From: Proruminimicrobium sp964487915
GTDB taxonomy: Bacteria; Elusimicrobiota; Endomicrobiia; Endomicrobiales; Endomicrobiaceae
DNA length: 64,000 bases
Assembly (NCBI GenBank): GCA_964487915.1
Contig: CAZASN010000002.1
Span: 124,001 to 188,000 of the forward strand
Reading direction: 5' to 3'
Shown here: positions 50,997 through 59,290 of the stretch, piece by piece
Position numbering within the stretch: the stretch's first letter is position 1
Layout of the letters: the number at the start of each line of letters is the position of its first letter
Made by a program: the position numbers and the translations under genes
The notes under the pieces: generated by a model
What the model saw: only the letters and a program-made list of their open reading frames with translations
Databases searched by the model: none
Told to the model about the DNA's origin: nothing

Positions 50997-53534
50997 TTAT
51001 TCTTCGTCTTTTTCAGGCTTTGCGGTTTCAAGAGCTTCCTGAACTTCAGTATCTTCTGCTTCCTCTTCTTTAATAACCGTCGCTATTGCAGCCACCTTAT
51101 CGCCTTCTTCAAGTCTTACAAGCCTTACCCCTTGAGTATTTCTTCCTATAACCGATATTGACTGAACTTTCAGTCTTATGGTTATTCCGTGCTCGGTTAT
51201 TATCATTACCTGCCCGTCGTTCGCCTTCATTATATTTACGACATTTCCGTTTCTTTCGGAAGCGTTCATATTGATAACGCCTTTGCCGGCTCTTCTCTGC
51301 AGACGGTATTTGCCTACTTCGGTTCTTTTTCCGTATCCGTTTTCGGATACCGACAGAAACACGTCTTCGGGCGCCAATACTTCCATTCCTATTACTTCGT
51401 CGTCATCTTCCAAATCTATGCCGTTAACGCCCATTCCGGTTCTTCCTATGGCTCTTACGTCTCCTTCTTTAAATCTTATGGCTATTCCTTTTTTTGTCGC
51501 TATTATGACTTCCGGATTTTTTTCTATTCGTTTAACGTCTATTAAAACGTCTCCGTCTTCAAGTTTTATCGCTATAATGCCGGTTTTTCTCGGATTGTCA
51601 AATTCCGTAAGGGCGATTTTCTTTATGACGCCTTTTCTGGTGCACATCAATAAATATTCGTCTTTTATTTCTTTTGCGTCAAACGATCTTATCGGAATTG
51701 CGGCCGTGACTTTTTCTTCCGTGCCCGTCAGCTGCAGAAGATTGACGATCGCTTTTCCTTTAGACGTTCTGTTTCCTTCCGGTATTTCGTATACTCTTGT
51801 CCAGTATAATCTTCCTCTGTTTGTAAAGAAAAGCATGTAGGAATGAGAAGACGTTACTATAAGTTTTTCTACAAAATCCTCTTCTTTCGTGCTCATTCCG
51901 GTAACGCCTCTTCCTCCGCGTCCCTGCGTTCTGTATGTGTCTACCGGAATTCTTTTTACGTAACCGGTATGAGACATAGTAACGGCTACTTCTTCTTCCT
52001 GAATAAGATCTTCAATGTTGAAGTCGGCTTCCGCAACCGTTATTTTTGTTCTTCTTGGATCGCCGTACTGTTCTTTGATCTCAACAAGCTCTTCCTTTAT
52101 TATGTTTAAAACTTTTCTTGCGTCTGCAAGAATCGATTTAAGCTTTTCAATCGTTTTAATAATTTCAATATATTCGTCGTCTATCTTTTTTCTTTCAAGC
52201 CCGGTCAGCTGCTGCAGTTTCATATCAAGTATCGCCTGAGCCTGCAGTTTTGACAGTCTGAACTTTTCAATCAAATTAATTCTTGCCGTATCGGTATCCG
52301 GAGACTGCCTTATCGTTTTTACTATCGCGTCAAGATTGTCTATCGCTATTTTCAAGCCTTCCAAAATATGCGCTCTTGCTTCGGCCTTTGCCAGTTCAAA
52401 CTTTGTTCTTCTTGTTATAATTTCTTTTCTGTGTTCGACAAAATGAAACAGGAGTTCTTTTATGTTCATAACTTTCGGCTTGTTGTTTACAAGGGCAAGC
52501 ATTATTACGCCGAAAGAAGACTGCATCTGGGTATGTTTGTATAGCTGGTTTAAAACAACCTGCGCGTTTGCGTCTCTTTTAAGTTCTATTACTATTCTTA
52601 TTCCGTCTCTGTCGGATTCGTCTCTCAAATCCGAAATGCCGTCTATTTTTTTGTCTTTTACAAGGTCGGCTATTGACAATATGAGATTCGTCTTATTGAC
52701 CTGATAAGGAATTTCGTTGACGATAATCGCTTCTCTCGAGCCCTTCATTTCCTCTATTTCGGTTTTGGCTCTCATTTTAACCGAGCCTCTTCCGGTTTCA
52801 AGATACTCTTTTATGCCGCCTTTGCCGAGAATAAGTCCGCCCGTCGGGAAATCCGGTCCTTTTATTATTTTAAGAAGCTCTGAAAATTCAATTTCCGGAT
52901 CATCTATGTAAGCTATGGTTCCGTCTACGATTTCGGAAAGATTATGAGTGGGGATATTCGTAGCCATACCTACCGCTATGCCCGACGAACCGTTTACCAA
53001 AAGGCCCGGAAGTTTTGAAGGAAGTATTAACGGCTCTTCAAGAGAACCGTCGTAGTTCGGTATAAAATCAACCGTATTTTTATCAAGGTCCGCCAGCATT
53101 TCGTCGGCAATTTTATCCATTCTTACTTCGGTGTATCTCATTGCCGCCGCAGAATCTCCGTCAATGCTTCCGAAGTTTCCCTGCCCGTCTACAAGCGGAT
53201 ATCTGAGAGAAAAATCCTGCACCATTCTCACCATCGCGTCATAAACCGCCGTATCTCCGTGCGGATGGTATTTACCGAGCACGTCACCGACGACTCTTGC
53301 CGATTTTTTATACGCGGTGTTATGTTTTAATCCCATCTCTTTCATCGCGTACAAAATTCTTCTGTGGACGGGTTTTAAACCGTCTCTCGCGTCCGGAAGA
53401 GCTCTTCCGACGATAACGCTCATCGCGTAATCTATGTAAGAAGTTTTCATTTCATCTTCAATATTTCTGGACATTATGTTCGCATTTACCATTTCTGCCG
53501 GTGTCTCAACGGGTTTGTTTTTATCTTCTGCCAT
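50997..53534 (-). CDS. gyrA: DNA gyrase subunit A
   Basis: An 845-residue topoisomerase IIA subunit. DGLKPVHRRILYAM near 51-64, HPHGDTAVYDAMVRM near 90-104 and the catalytic Tyr134 in AAMRYTEVR are all present. At the quinolone-resistance positions (E. coli 83 and 87) the residues are Thr and Asp. The C-terminal pinwheel contains the GyrA box variant LQRRAGKGVI, which identifies gyrase rather than topoisomerase IV. The tail ends in acidic residues. GAGGATAATG precedes the start. It is the last gene of dnaN-dciA-gyrB-gyrA, 45 bases after gyrB, and is followed by the 50944 hairpin. Confidence 0.97.
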   Translation of the reverse strand: MAEDKNKPVETPAEMVNANIMSRNIEDEMKTSYIDYAMSVIVGRALPDARDGLKPVHRRILYAMKEMGLKHNTAYKKSARVVGDVLGKYHPHGDTAVYDAMVRMVQDFSLRYPLVDGQGNFGSIDGDSAAAMRYTEVRMDKIADEMLADLDKNTVDFIPNYDGSLEEPLILPSKLPGLLVNGSSGIAVGMATNIPTHNLSEIVDGTIAYIDDPEIEFSELLKIIKGPDFPTGGLILGKGGIKEYLETGRGSVKMRAKTEIEEMKGSREAIIVNEIPYQVNKTNLILSIADLVKDKKIDGISDLRDESDRDGIRIVIELKRDANAQVVLNQLYKHTQMQSSFGVIMLALVNNKPKVMNIKELLFHFVEHRKEIITRRTKFELAKAEARAHILEGLKIAIDNLDAIVKTIRQSPDTDTARINLIEKFRLSKLQAQAILDMKLQQLTGLERKKIDDEYIEIIKTIEKLKSILADARKVLNIIKEELVEIKEQYGDPRRTKITVAEADFNIEDLIQEEEVAVTMSHTGYVKRIPVDTYRTQGRGGRGVTGMSTKEEDFVEKLIVTSSHSYMLFFTNRGRLYWTRVYEIPEGNRTSKGKAIVNLLQLTGTEEKVTAAIPIRSFDAKEIKDEYLLMCTRKGVIKKIALTEFDNPRKTGIIAIKLEDGDVLIDVKRIEKNPEVIIATKKGIAIRFKEGDVRAIGRTGMGVNGIDLEDDDEVIGMEVLAPEDVFLSVSENGYGKRTEVGKYRLQRRAGKGVINMNASERNGNVVNIMKANDGQVMIITEHGITIRLKVQSISVIGRNTQGVRLVRLEEGDKVAAIATVIKEEEAEDTEVQEALETAKPEKDEE

Positions 53535-53579
53535 GTCATTATCCTCTTATATGTTAATAATTTTTATCAAAATCAAAAG

Positions 53580-56036
53580 TTAAATATCCAGATTCGTAAC
53601 GTCCAGAGAATGCGTCTGTATAAAAGCTCTTCTGGGTTCAACTTTATCGCCCATAAGAGTGGTAAATATTCTGTCGGTTTCAACGGCGTCTTCCAGTTTT
53701 ACCTGCAGCAAAACTCTCTTGTCCGGATCCATCGTAGTTTCCCAAAGCTGTTCCGGATTCATTTCGCCGAGACCTTTATACCTTTGTATCGTGGCGCCTT
53801 TTTTGCCTAATTCTCTGACTTTTTCTATAAGTTCTTTCGTTGACCGCAAATCTTCTATATCGTTGTTTCCTTTAAGCCTGTAAACGGGTTTTACATGCTG
53901 AGTCCCGTAATGTTCAAGGTGAAGTCCTTCGTTTTCCAGTTTTTTGGCAAGCAGGTCAATTCTGGGCATTTCCCATAATTCTTTATATTCCGGAAGTATT
54001 TCTTCGGTCAGCCCGTCAACCGGCAAATCTCCCTGCTGCTGCTGAAGCTGTCTTCTTCTTTCGGCAAGTTCGGCTTTAAATTCTTTCCATTCTTTATCCG
54101 AGTAAATATATCTTACCTTGTCCTGATCAATCACTCTGAAAAGCGGCATCTTCCCTTCTTTTTTAAGTCTGAGGTATTCCGTCCAGTTTACGCCTTTTTT
54201 GGTTATTTTTCTGACAAGTCCGTCAAGTTCTGCTATATTTTCAACTATCTGCGTAAGTTTTTTTTCTTCTATCGTGTCTCCGAACGGCTGTCCGTCTTTC
54301 AAAAATACCATCGTAAGCCCTTCAAGCCCCTGCTTAAACAAAAATTTGTCAAGCTCTTCGTCGGTATGAAGATACATTTCTTTTTTATTCTTTTTAACTT
54401 TGTACAGCGGAGGCTGCGCTATGTAAACATATCCTTTGTCTATAAGCTGCGGCATCTGCCTGTAAAAAAACGTAAGAAGAAGCGTTCTTATGTGGGCGCC
54501 GTCAACGTCGGCATCGGTCATAATTACTATTTTGTGATATCTTGCTTTTTCAATGTTAAAATCCTGTTCTTCTTTGCCGATTCCGGCTCCTATGGCGGTA
54601 ATCATCGTTCTTATTTCTTCGTTCGTCAAAATTTTCGTAAGTCTTGATTTTTCAACGTTTAAAATTTTTCCTCTTAACGGAAGTATCGCCTGAAAAGCTC
54701 TGTTTCTTCCCTGTTTTGCGGAACCGCCGGCAGAATCTCCCTCAACGATAAACATTTCCGTTTTCTGGGGATCTCTTTCGGAACAGTCGGCAAGTTTGCC
54801 CGGAAGCGAAGCCGAATCCAGCGCTCCTTTTCTTCTTGTAAGCTCTCTTGCTTTTCTTGCCGCTTCTCTTGCCTCTGCGGCGTTTATCGCTTTATCAAGT
54901 ATCTGGCTTGCTATGCCGGGATTTTCTTCAAGAAAAGTCGTAAGCGCGTCGCCTACAAGCGATTTTACTATGCCTTCAACTTCGGAGTTGCCGAGTTTTG
55001 TTTTCGTCTGTCCTTCAAACTGGGGATTGGGCACTTTTACCGAAATAACAGCGGTAAGTCCTTCTCTTACGTCGTCTCCTGAAAGAGCAAGGTCTTTATT
55101 TTTTGACAGTTCGTTCTTTTTTATGTAATCGTTTACGACTCTTGTCAAAGCGGAACGGAATCCCGTAAGATGAGTTCCTCCCTCTATTGTATTAATATTG
55201 TTTACAAAGGTAAAAAGCTGCTCGTTGTAGGAATCGTTGTACTGCATCGCCACTTCAACCATTACGCTGTCTTTTTCTTTTGAGAAAAATATAGGCTCTT
55301 TGTTTATAACCTGTTTATTTGTGTTAAGATAACTTACGAAAGTTTTTATTCCGCCCTCGTAATTAAACGTATGTTCTTTATCCTGTCTTTCGTCTATGAT
55401 GGTAATGTGGATGCCGGCATTTAAAAACGCCAGTTCTCTAAGCCTGTTTGCAAGAGTATCAAACGAAAACGTCGTAACCGAAAATATTTCGGGATCCGGC
55501 AAAAACGTTATTTTTGTTCCTCTTTCTTCCGTTTTTCCGACTACTTCCAGTTTTGTAAGCGGTTTCCCCTTTGAGTATTCCTGCTTATAAATTTTGCCGT
55601 CTTTGTATACTTCCGCCGTAAAATTTACCGATAACGCGTTTACGCACGACGCTCCGACTCCGTGCAAGCCGCCCGAAACTTTATATGAATTTTTATCAAA
55701 TTTTCCGCCCGCGTGAAGTATGGTCAAAACTACTTCCAGCGCCGATTTATCTTTATATTTCGGATGCGGATCAACCGGAATTCCTCTTCCGTCGTCCACA
55801 ACGGTTACGGAATTATCAGGATGTATGGTAACGTCTATGTTTTTGCAGTATCCCGCCAAAACTTCGTCTATTGAATTGTCAACTATTTCATAAACAAGAT
55901 GATGAAGGCCGGCGCCGGACGTTGAGCCTATGTACATGGCCGGTCTTTTTCTTACCGCTTCAAGCCCTTCAAGCACCTGAATCTTGGAGGCATCGTATTC
56001 CGAGCCCGCCTGTTGTTTAATTTCTTCGTTTGCCAT
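53580..56036 (-). CDS. gyrB: DNA gyrase subunit B
   Basis: An 818-residue ATPase subunit. It has RKRPAMYIGS, DNSIDEVLAG and VDDGRGIPVD of the GHKL ATP site, GGLHGVGASCVNALS, and the Toprim motifs FIVEGDSAGGSAKQGRNR and MTDADVDGAHIRTLLL. A region of about 170 extra residues (roughly 585-745, with LYKVKKNKKEMYLHTD before and IQRYKGLGEMNPEQLW after) makes it longer than the ~640-residue GyrB of many phyla and like E. coli GyrB. It ends with PRRAFIQTHSLDVTNLDI. It begins 28 bases after the DciA-like gene. Confidence 0.97.
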   Translation of the reverse strand: MANEEIKQQAGSEYDASKIQVLEGLEAVRKRPAMYIGSTSGAGLHHLVYEIVDNSIDEVLAGYCKNIDVTIHPDNSVTVVDDGRGIPVDPHPKYKDKSALEVVLTILHAGGKFDKNSYKVSGGLHGVGASCVNALSVNFTAEVYKDGKIYKQEYSKGKPLTKLEVVGKTEERGTKITFLPDPEIFSVTTFSFDTLANRLRELAFLNAGIHITIIDERQDKEHTFNYEGGIKTFVSYLNTNKQVINKEPIFFSKEKDSVMVEVAMQYNDSYNEQLFTFVNNINTIEGGTHLTGFRSALTRVVNDYIKKNELSKNKDLALSGDDVREGLTAVISVKVPNPQFEGQTKTKLGNSEVEGIVKSLVGDALTTFLEENPGIASQILDKAINAAEAREAARKARELTRRKGALDSASLPGKLADCSERDPQKTEMFIVEGDSAGGSAKQGRNRAFQAILPLRGKILNVEKSRLTKILTNEEIRTMITAIGAGIGKEEQDFNIEKARYHKIVIMTDADVDGAHIRTLLLTFFYRQMPQLIDKGYVYIAQPPLYKVKKNKKEMYLHTDEELDKFLFKQGLEGLTMVFLKDGQPFGDTIEEKKLTQIVENIAELDGLVRKITKKGVNWTEYLRLKKEGKMPLFRVIDQDKVRYIYSDKEWKEFKAELAERRRQLQQQQGDLPVDGLTEEILPEYKELWEMPRIDLLAKKLENEGLHLEHYGTQHVKPVYRLKGNNDIEDLRSTKELIEKVRELGKKGATIQRYKGLGEMNPEQLWETTMDPDKRVLLQVKLEDAVETDRIFTTLMGDKVEPRRAFIQTHSLDVTNLDI

Positions 56037-56063
56037 TTCTTTCTCCCTCGGCTGTATATATTT

Positions 56064-56345
56064 TTATTTTATTTCACACTTAATGTTCTTTATTAAATTT
56101 TTGCCCAGATACTGGTTAATTTTTTTTATTATTTGTTTTTTTCTTAAATTCAAATCGTTGATGTAAGCCGTTGACGGCGCGCGGGCGAAAAGAGTGCCGC
56201 TTTTGTATCCGCAAAGTTCAACCTTATTATTTCCTATTTCCTGCTGCCATACGGCTATTATGACGGAATATTCCTCTCCTATGCCTAAATGTTCCTTCAG
56301 TATTTTCATTATTGCCGACGTTTCTATTTCTTTAACGGCGTTCAT
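56064..56345 (-). CDS. DUF721 protein, DciA-like helicase loader
   Basis: I start at the ATG at 56345, three bases after the dnaN stop (TAAAAATG); an in-frame start within dnaN would be too early. The protein has 93 residues. VKEIETSAIMKILKEHLGIGEEYSVIIAVWQQEIG then ELCGYKSGTLFARAPSTAYINDLNLRKKQIIKKINQYLG is the DUF721 layout of a basic KH-like domain. DciA loads the replicative helicase in bacteria that lack DnaC/DnaI. Finding it in the dnaN-gyrB gap, where DUF721 genes commonly lie next to recF, supports the call. recF itself is absent here. Confidence 0.82.
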   Translation of the reverse strand: MNAVKEIETSAIMKILKEHLGIGEEYSVIIAVWQQEIGNNKVELCGYKSGTLFARAPSTAYINDLNLRKKQIIKKINQYLGKNLIKNIKCEIK

Positions 56346-56347
56346 TT

Positions 56348-57463
56348 TTATCTCATAGGCATAACGACGCAAATGTAATTCTCGTTGCTTTCGGGCGTTA
56401 AAACCACGGGGTTCTGAGACGTTGTATATGAAAATACGACGTTTGGTTCTTCTATATTCTGCAAAATATCTTTTATGTAATTCGGATTAAAATTTATGTC
56501 TATCTGGTCTCCGCCGTATTCTATTTCTATTTCGGTTTCGCCCGAGCCTAGGCCGGCGGTATTTGCGGAAATCGCAAGCCTGTTTTTTTCAAAAGAAAGT
56601 TTTATGGCCGAGGTTTTATCGGACGCAATTTTGCCGCTTGTAAGCGGAGCCATCTGTTTTACCGCCGCCATCATATCTTCCGTTTTTATTTTAATTTTTG
56701 AATTTGATTTTTTCGGAATAACCTGTTCGTAATTAGGGAACACGCCTTCTATGAGATTGGCCTGAAACGTTATGTCTCCTATTTCCACGGCGATCTGGTT
56801 GTCCGAAAAACCCAAAGTAAGTTCTTCAACAGATTCGTTTAAAGAAATCAGTCTTAAAATATCTGCGACGGCTTTGGTCGGTATTATTGACTTGCCCGAT
56901 ATTTTTGCGTCAAGGCCTTTTTCGCATATATAAGCGAGTCTTCTTCCGTCGGTAGAAACCGCTTTGATTTCTCCTTTGTCTATTATGATAAACACTCCGT
57001 TTAAAACGTATCTCTGCTCGTCTTTTGAAACGGCAAAAAGCGTTTTTTTAAGAAGAGAATTCAAAACCGCCGCCGGAATTTTTATCACATTTTCTTTCGG
57101 AAATTCAGGCAGCGTCGGATATTCTTTTTTATCTATACCCATAAGCGTGAATTTTGATTTTGCCGATTTAATGTTTATTTGTTTCGTTTCGTCGGCTTTT
57201 ATTTCTATGTCTCCGTTAGGGAGTTCTCTTATAATATCGGCAAATCTTTTCGCCGGTATCGTAACTCCTCCTTCTTTCTGCACGTCGGCTTTTATATAAC
57301 AGTTTACTCCTATTTCTAAATCCGTAGCGGACAATTTTACTTTTTGTCCGTCTGTTTCAAATAAAAAATTTGAAAGCACCGGGAGAGTTGCTTTTGACGT
57401 TATTACCGGTTGAACTAATTGCATCCCTTTTAACAATTCATCTTTTGAACAAATTACTTTCAT
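56348..57463 (-). CDS. dnaN: DNA polymerase III beta sliding clamp
   Basis: A 371-residue protein of three similar domains. MKVICSKDELLKGMQLVQPVI, TLPVLSNFLFETDGQKVKLSATDLEIGV, AVSTDGRRLAYI and the C-terminal PNYIKDILQN, with VVLTPESNENYICVVMPMR at the end, are conserved clamp elements. It encircles DNA and tethers polymerase III. GGGAGGA lies 8 bases before the ATG. It is the first gene of the dnaN-dciA-gyrB-gyrA operon, 221 bases from dnaA across the oriC region. Confidence 0.97.
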   Translation of the reverse strand: MKVICSKDELLKGMQLVQPVITSKATLPVLSNFLFETDGQKVKLSATDLEIGVNCYIKADVQKEGGVTIPAKRFADIIRELPNGDIEIKADETKQINIKSAKSKFTLMGIDKKEYPTLPEFPKENVIKIPAAVLNSLLKKTLFAVSKDEQRYVLNGVFIIIDKGEIKAVSTDGRRLAYICEKGLDAKISGKSIIPTKAVADILRLISLNESVEELTLGFSDNQIAVEIGDITFQANLIEGVFPNYEQVIPKKSNSKIKIKTEDMMAAVKQMAPLTSGKIASDKTSAIKLSFEKNRLAISANTAGLGSGETEIEIEYGGDQIDINFNPNYIKDILQNIEEPNVVFSYTTSQNPVVLTPESNENYICVVMPMR

Positions 57464-57521
57464 TACCGTGTCCTCCCTTTTTATATAAAGAATAAAACTT
57501 TAATAATAAGCTTCTGTATAC

Positions 57522-57530
57522 TGTGTATAA
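57522..57530 (-). promoter_or_regulatory. DnaA box (TTATACACA)
   Basis: A perfect match to TTATnCACA on the - strand, in the dnaN leader about 60 bases before the dnaN start. Confidence 0.75.
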
Positions 57531-57603
57531 TTTTATAAAATCAAAAAAACGCTTTATTTTTAAATATATTTTTAAATTCAAAAAATCAGGATAACCTGTG
57601 TAA

Positions 57604-57631
57604 AAAATAAAAAAGTTATCAGACTTGTCAA
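57604..57631 (-). promoter_or_regulatory. Candidate dnaN promoter
   Basis: On the - strand TTGACA (57626-57631), a 16-base spacer and TATTTT (57604-57609). The -35 is perfect, the -10 is weak. The DnaA box at 57522 lies downstream and the one at 57597 overlaps the -10, which would allow control by DnaA. Confidence 0.45.
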
Positions 57632-57674
57632 CATCAAAAAAGTTTTACAGTCAAAACCGGAGAAATCGGAAAAC

Positions 57675-57683
57675 TTATACACA
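57675..57683 (+). promoter_or_regulatory. DnaA box (TTATACACA)
   Basis: A perfect TTATnCACA just after the dnaA stop codon at 57685, on the dnaA-proximal edge of the oriC candidate. Confidence 0.75.
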
Positions 57684-57684
57684 T

Positions 57685-59043
57685 TTATTCTTCGGTCTTA
57701 ATTATCTTAATAAGCTTATTTACATGAGCCGCAAAATAAGCGTCAACTTCAACTTTTTCTTTAATCTTATTGCATGCGTGCATAACGGTCGTATGATCTT
57801 TGCCGCCGAAAGCGTCGCCTATTTCAGTAGTGGACGCGTCCGTCATTGTTCTTGCCAGATACATCGCTATCTGCCTTGGCATAACGATCTGGGAGCATCT
57901 TTTTTTGCCCTTTAAATCTTTGACGGCGACGGTGTATTCGTCGGCGACAATCTGCTGTATTTTATCTATCGTTATTTTAATGTCTTCTTCCGTTTTGATT
58001 ACGTCTTTTAAAAGAGTTTTTACCGTATCAAGCGTAAAAGGAGTGTTTGTAAACTTTATAAAAGAAGTAACTCTTAAAAGAGCCCCTTCAAGTTCCCTTA
58101 TGTTTGATTTTATCTGTTTTGCTACAAATAAAATTATATCGTCGGGAACCGCAAAATTTTCTTCTTCCGCTTTTTTTCTTAAAATTGCTATTCTTGTTTC
58201 AAGATCCGGCGTTTTTATATCAACGGTGTTGCCCCATTTAAATCTTGAAATAAGCCTTTCTTCAATTTTATTTAATTCGTTCTGAGGCCTGTCGGACGCT
58301 ATTACGATTTGTTTGCCGCTGTCTTTGAGTTCGTTGAATATGTTAAAAAATTCTTCCTGAGAACTGTCTTTATCCATAAGAAACTGAATGTCGTCTATAA
58401 AAAGGCAGTCAAGGTTTCTGTATTTGTTTTTAAACGAAGCGATCTGTTCCGAATCGCCCGAACGGATTTTCGCGATAAACTCGTTTACGAATTTTTCGCA
58501 CGACGTGTACAGAAGCCTGAAATTCGGATTCTGCTGTTTCATGGCGTTTCCGATAGCGTGCAGCAAATGCGTTTTCCCCAGGCCCACTCCGCTGTAAATA
58601 AACAAAGGGTTAAACTGTTTGCCGGGATTTTTTGCCACCGCTTCCGCCGAGGCTTGAGCGAATCTGTTTGAATTTCCGACTACAAATCTGTCAAACGTAT
58701 ATTTTGAATTTATCTGGTCTTTTATCGTTGACGATAAAGGAACGTCGGGATGAATGGGAGTTTTCTCAATATTTTCTATTATCGGAATAACGTCTTTCTG
58801 CACCTGAAAAGCGATTTTAACCGGCGTAACGTAAAATTCGCTGAGAGTTTTTTCAATTATATTCTGGTAATTTTCCTCTATTCTTTTTGAGAAAAAAATA
58901 TTCGGCACGGATAACGTAAAAAGACCGTCCACCAAAGATACCGGATAAGTCGGTTTAATCCATAAATTTATCGTTTCCTGCCCAACCGTGCCTGATAAGT
59001 TATCCACAACTTTTTTCCAGGCGTCCTGTATAGAAATATTCAC
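57685..59043 (-). CDS. dnaA: Chromosomal replication initiator DnaA
   Basis: I start at the GTG at 59043 (product MNISIQDAWKKVVDNL), because GGGGA sits 4-8 bases upstream and the start at 59142 would add a basic leader not seen in DnaA. The protein has 452 residues. The N-terminal domain I ends near 85; the AAA+ domain has YTFDRFVVGNSNRFAQA, the Walker A GVGLGKTHLLHAIG, LFIDDIQFL and SRFKWGNTVDI. Domain IV reads DHTTVMHACNKI and contacts the DnaA box. It initiates replication at oriC. The dnaA 5' region (59000-59064) contains DnaA boxes that overlap its start. Confidence 0.97.
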   Translation of the reverse strand: MNISIQDAWKKVVDNLSGTVGQETINLWIKPTYPVSLVDGLFTLSVPNIFFSKRIEENYQNIIEKTLSEFYVTPVKIAFQVQKDVIPIIENIEKTPIHPDVPLSSTIKDQINSKYTFDRFVVGNSNRFAQASAEAVAKNPGKQFNPLFIYSGVGLGKTHLLHAIGNAMKQQNPNFRLLYTSCEKFVNEFIAKIRSGDSEQIASFKNKYRNLDCLFIDDIQFLMDKDSSQEEFFNIFNELKDSGKQIVIASDRPQNELNKIEERLISRFKWGNTVDIKTPDLETRIAILRKKAEEENFAVPDDIILFVAKQIKSNIRELEGALLRVTSFIKFTNTPFTLDTVKTLLKDVIKTEEDIKITIDKIQQIVADEYTVAVKDLKGKKRCSQIVMPRQIAMYLARTMTDASTTEIGDAFGGKDHTTVMHACNKIKEKVEVDAYFAAHVNKLIKIIKTEE

Positions 59044-59064
59044 ATTATCCCCAAGTTTTCCACA
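59000..59064 (+). promoter_or_regulatory. DnaA-box cluster at the dnaA start
   Basis: TTATCCACA at 59000-59008 is perfect and lies inside dnaA. TTATCCCCA (59045-59053) and TTTTCCACA (59056-59064) each have one mismatch. The second covers the ribosome binding site of dnaA, its - strand form TGGGGATAA including the Shine-Dalgarno GGGGA. This suggests autoregulation. Confidence 0.6.
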
Positions 59065-59108
59065 TATGTCCGAAAGCAAAAATGTTAAAATTTTTATGAT
59101 TTGCAACA

Positions 59109-59137
59109 GGGATTTTTTGCGCCGCAAAAAATATCCC
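59109..59137 (-). other. Stem-loop in the dnaA leader
   Basis: GGGA-TTTTTT-GCG pairs with CGC-AAAAAA-TATCCC around a 2-4 base loop, with a 2-base bulge. It lies in the leader between the dnaA promoter and the start codon, and may affect dnaA mRNA or serve as a protein-binding palindrome. Confidence 0.45.
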
Positions 59138-59153
59138 GTCACCGATAATAAAA

Positions 59154-59182
59154 ACTATATAAAATTAGCATAAAATAGTCAA
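59154..59182 (-). promoter_or_regulatory. dnaA promoter
   Basis: On the - strand TTGACT (59177-59182), a 17-base spacer and TATAGT (59154-59159). Each hexamer matches consensus at 5 of 6 positions. It gives a leader of about 100 bases before the GTG at 59043. The rest of the gap to pdxA, 59183-59290, is AT-rich with no feature I recognise. Confidence 0.8.
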
Positions 59183-59290
59183 GCAAAAACAATATATTTT
59201 TTTACGGAAATTTTACGGCCGTTTTTCAAAAAATAAATATTAAGCGAAATTTATTTTTCAGCCTGCGGGTAATAATAAAAATTTAAAAAA

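Larger units (their letters stand above)
57464..57684. other. Candidate replication origin (oriC) between dnaN and dnaA
   Basis: The 221-base gap is very AT-rich and codes for nothing. It has perfect DnaA boxes TTATACACA at 57522-57530 (- strand) and 57675-57683 (+ strand), and a one-mismatch box at 57597-57605 (- strand, TTTTACACA). The poly-A/T stretch around 57535-57590 would make a suitable unwinding element. A GATC-type or DnaA-trio signal was not assessed. The site fits the common dnaA-oriC-dnaN arrangement. Confidence 0.65.

Noticed and set aside
51178..51840. A 220-codon open frame on the + strand
   Set aside because: Antisense to gyrA, a strongly conserved gene; low-complexity serine/proline-rich product.
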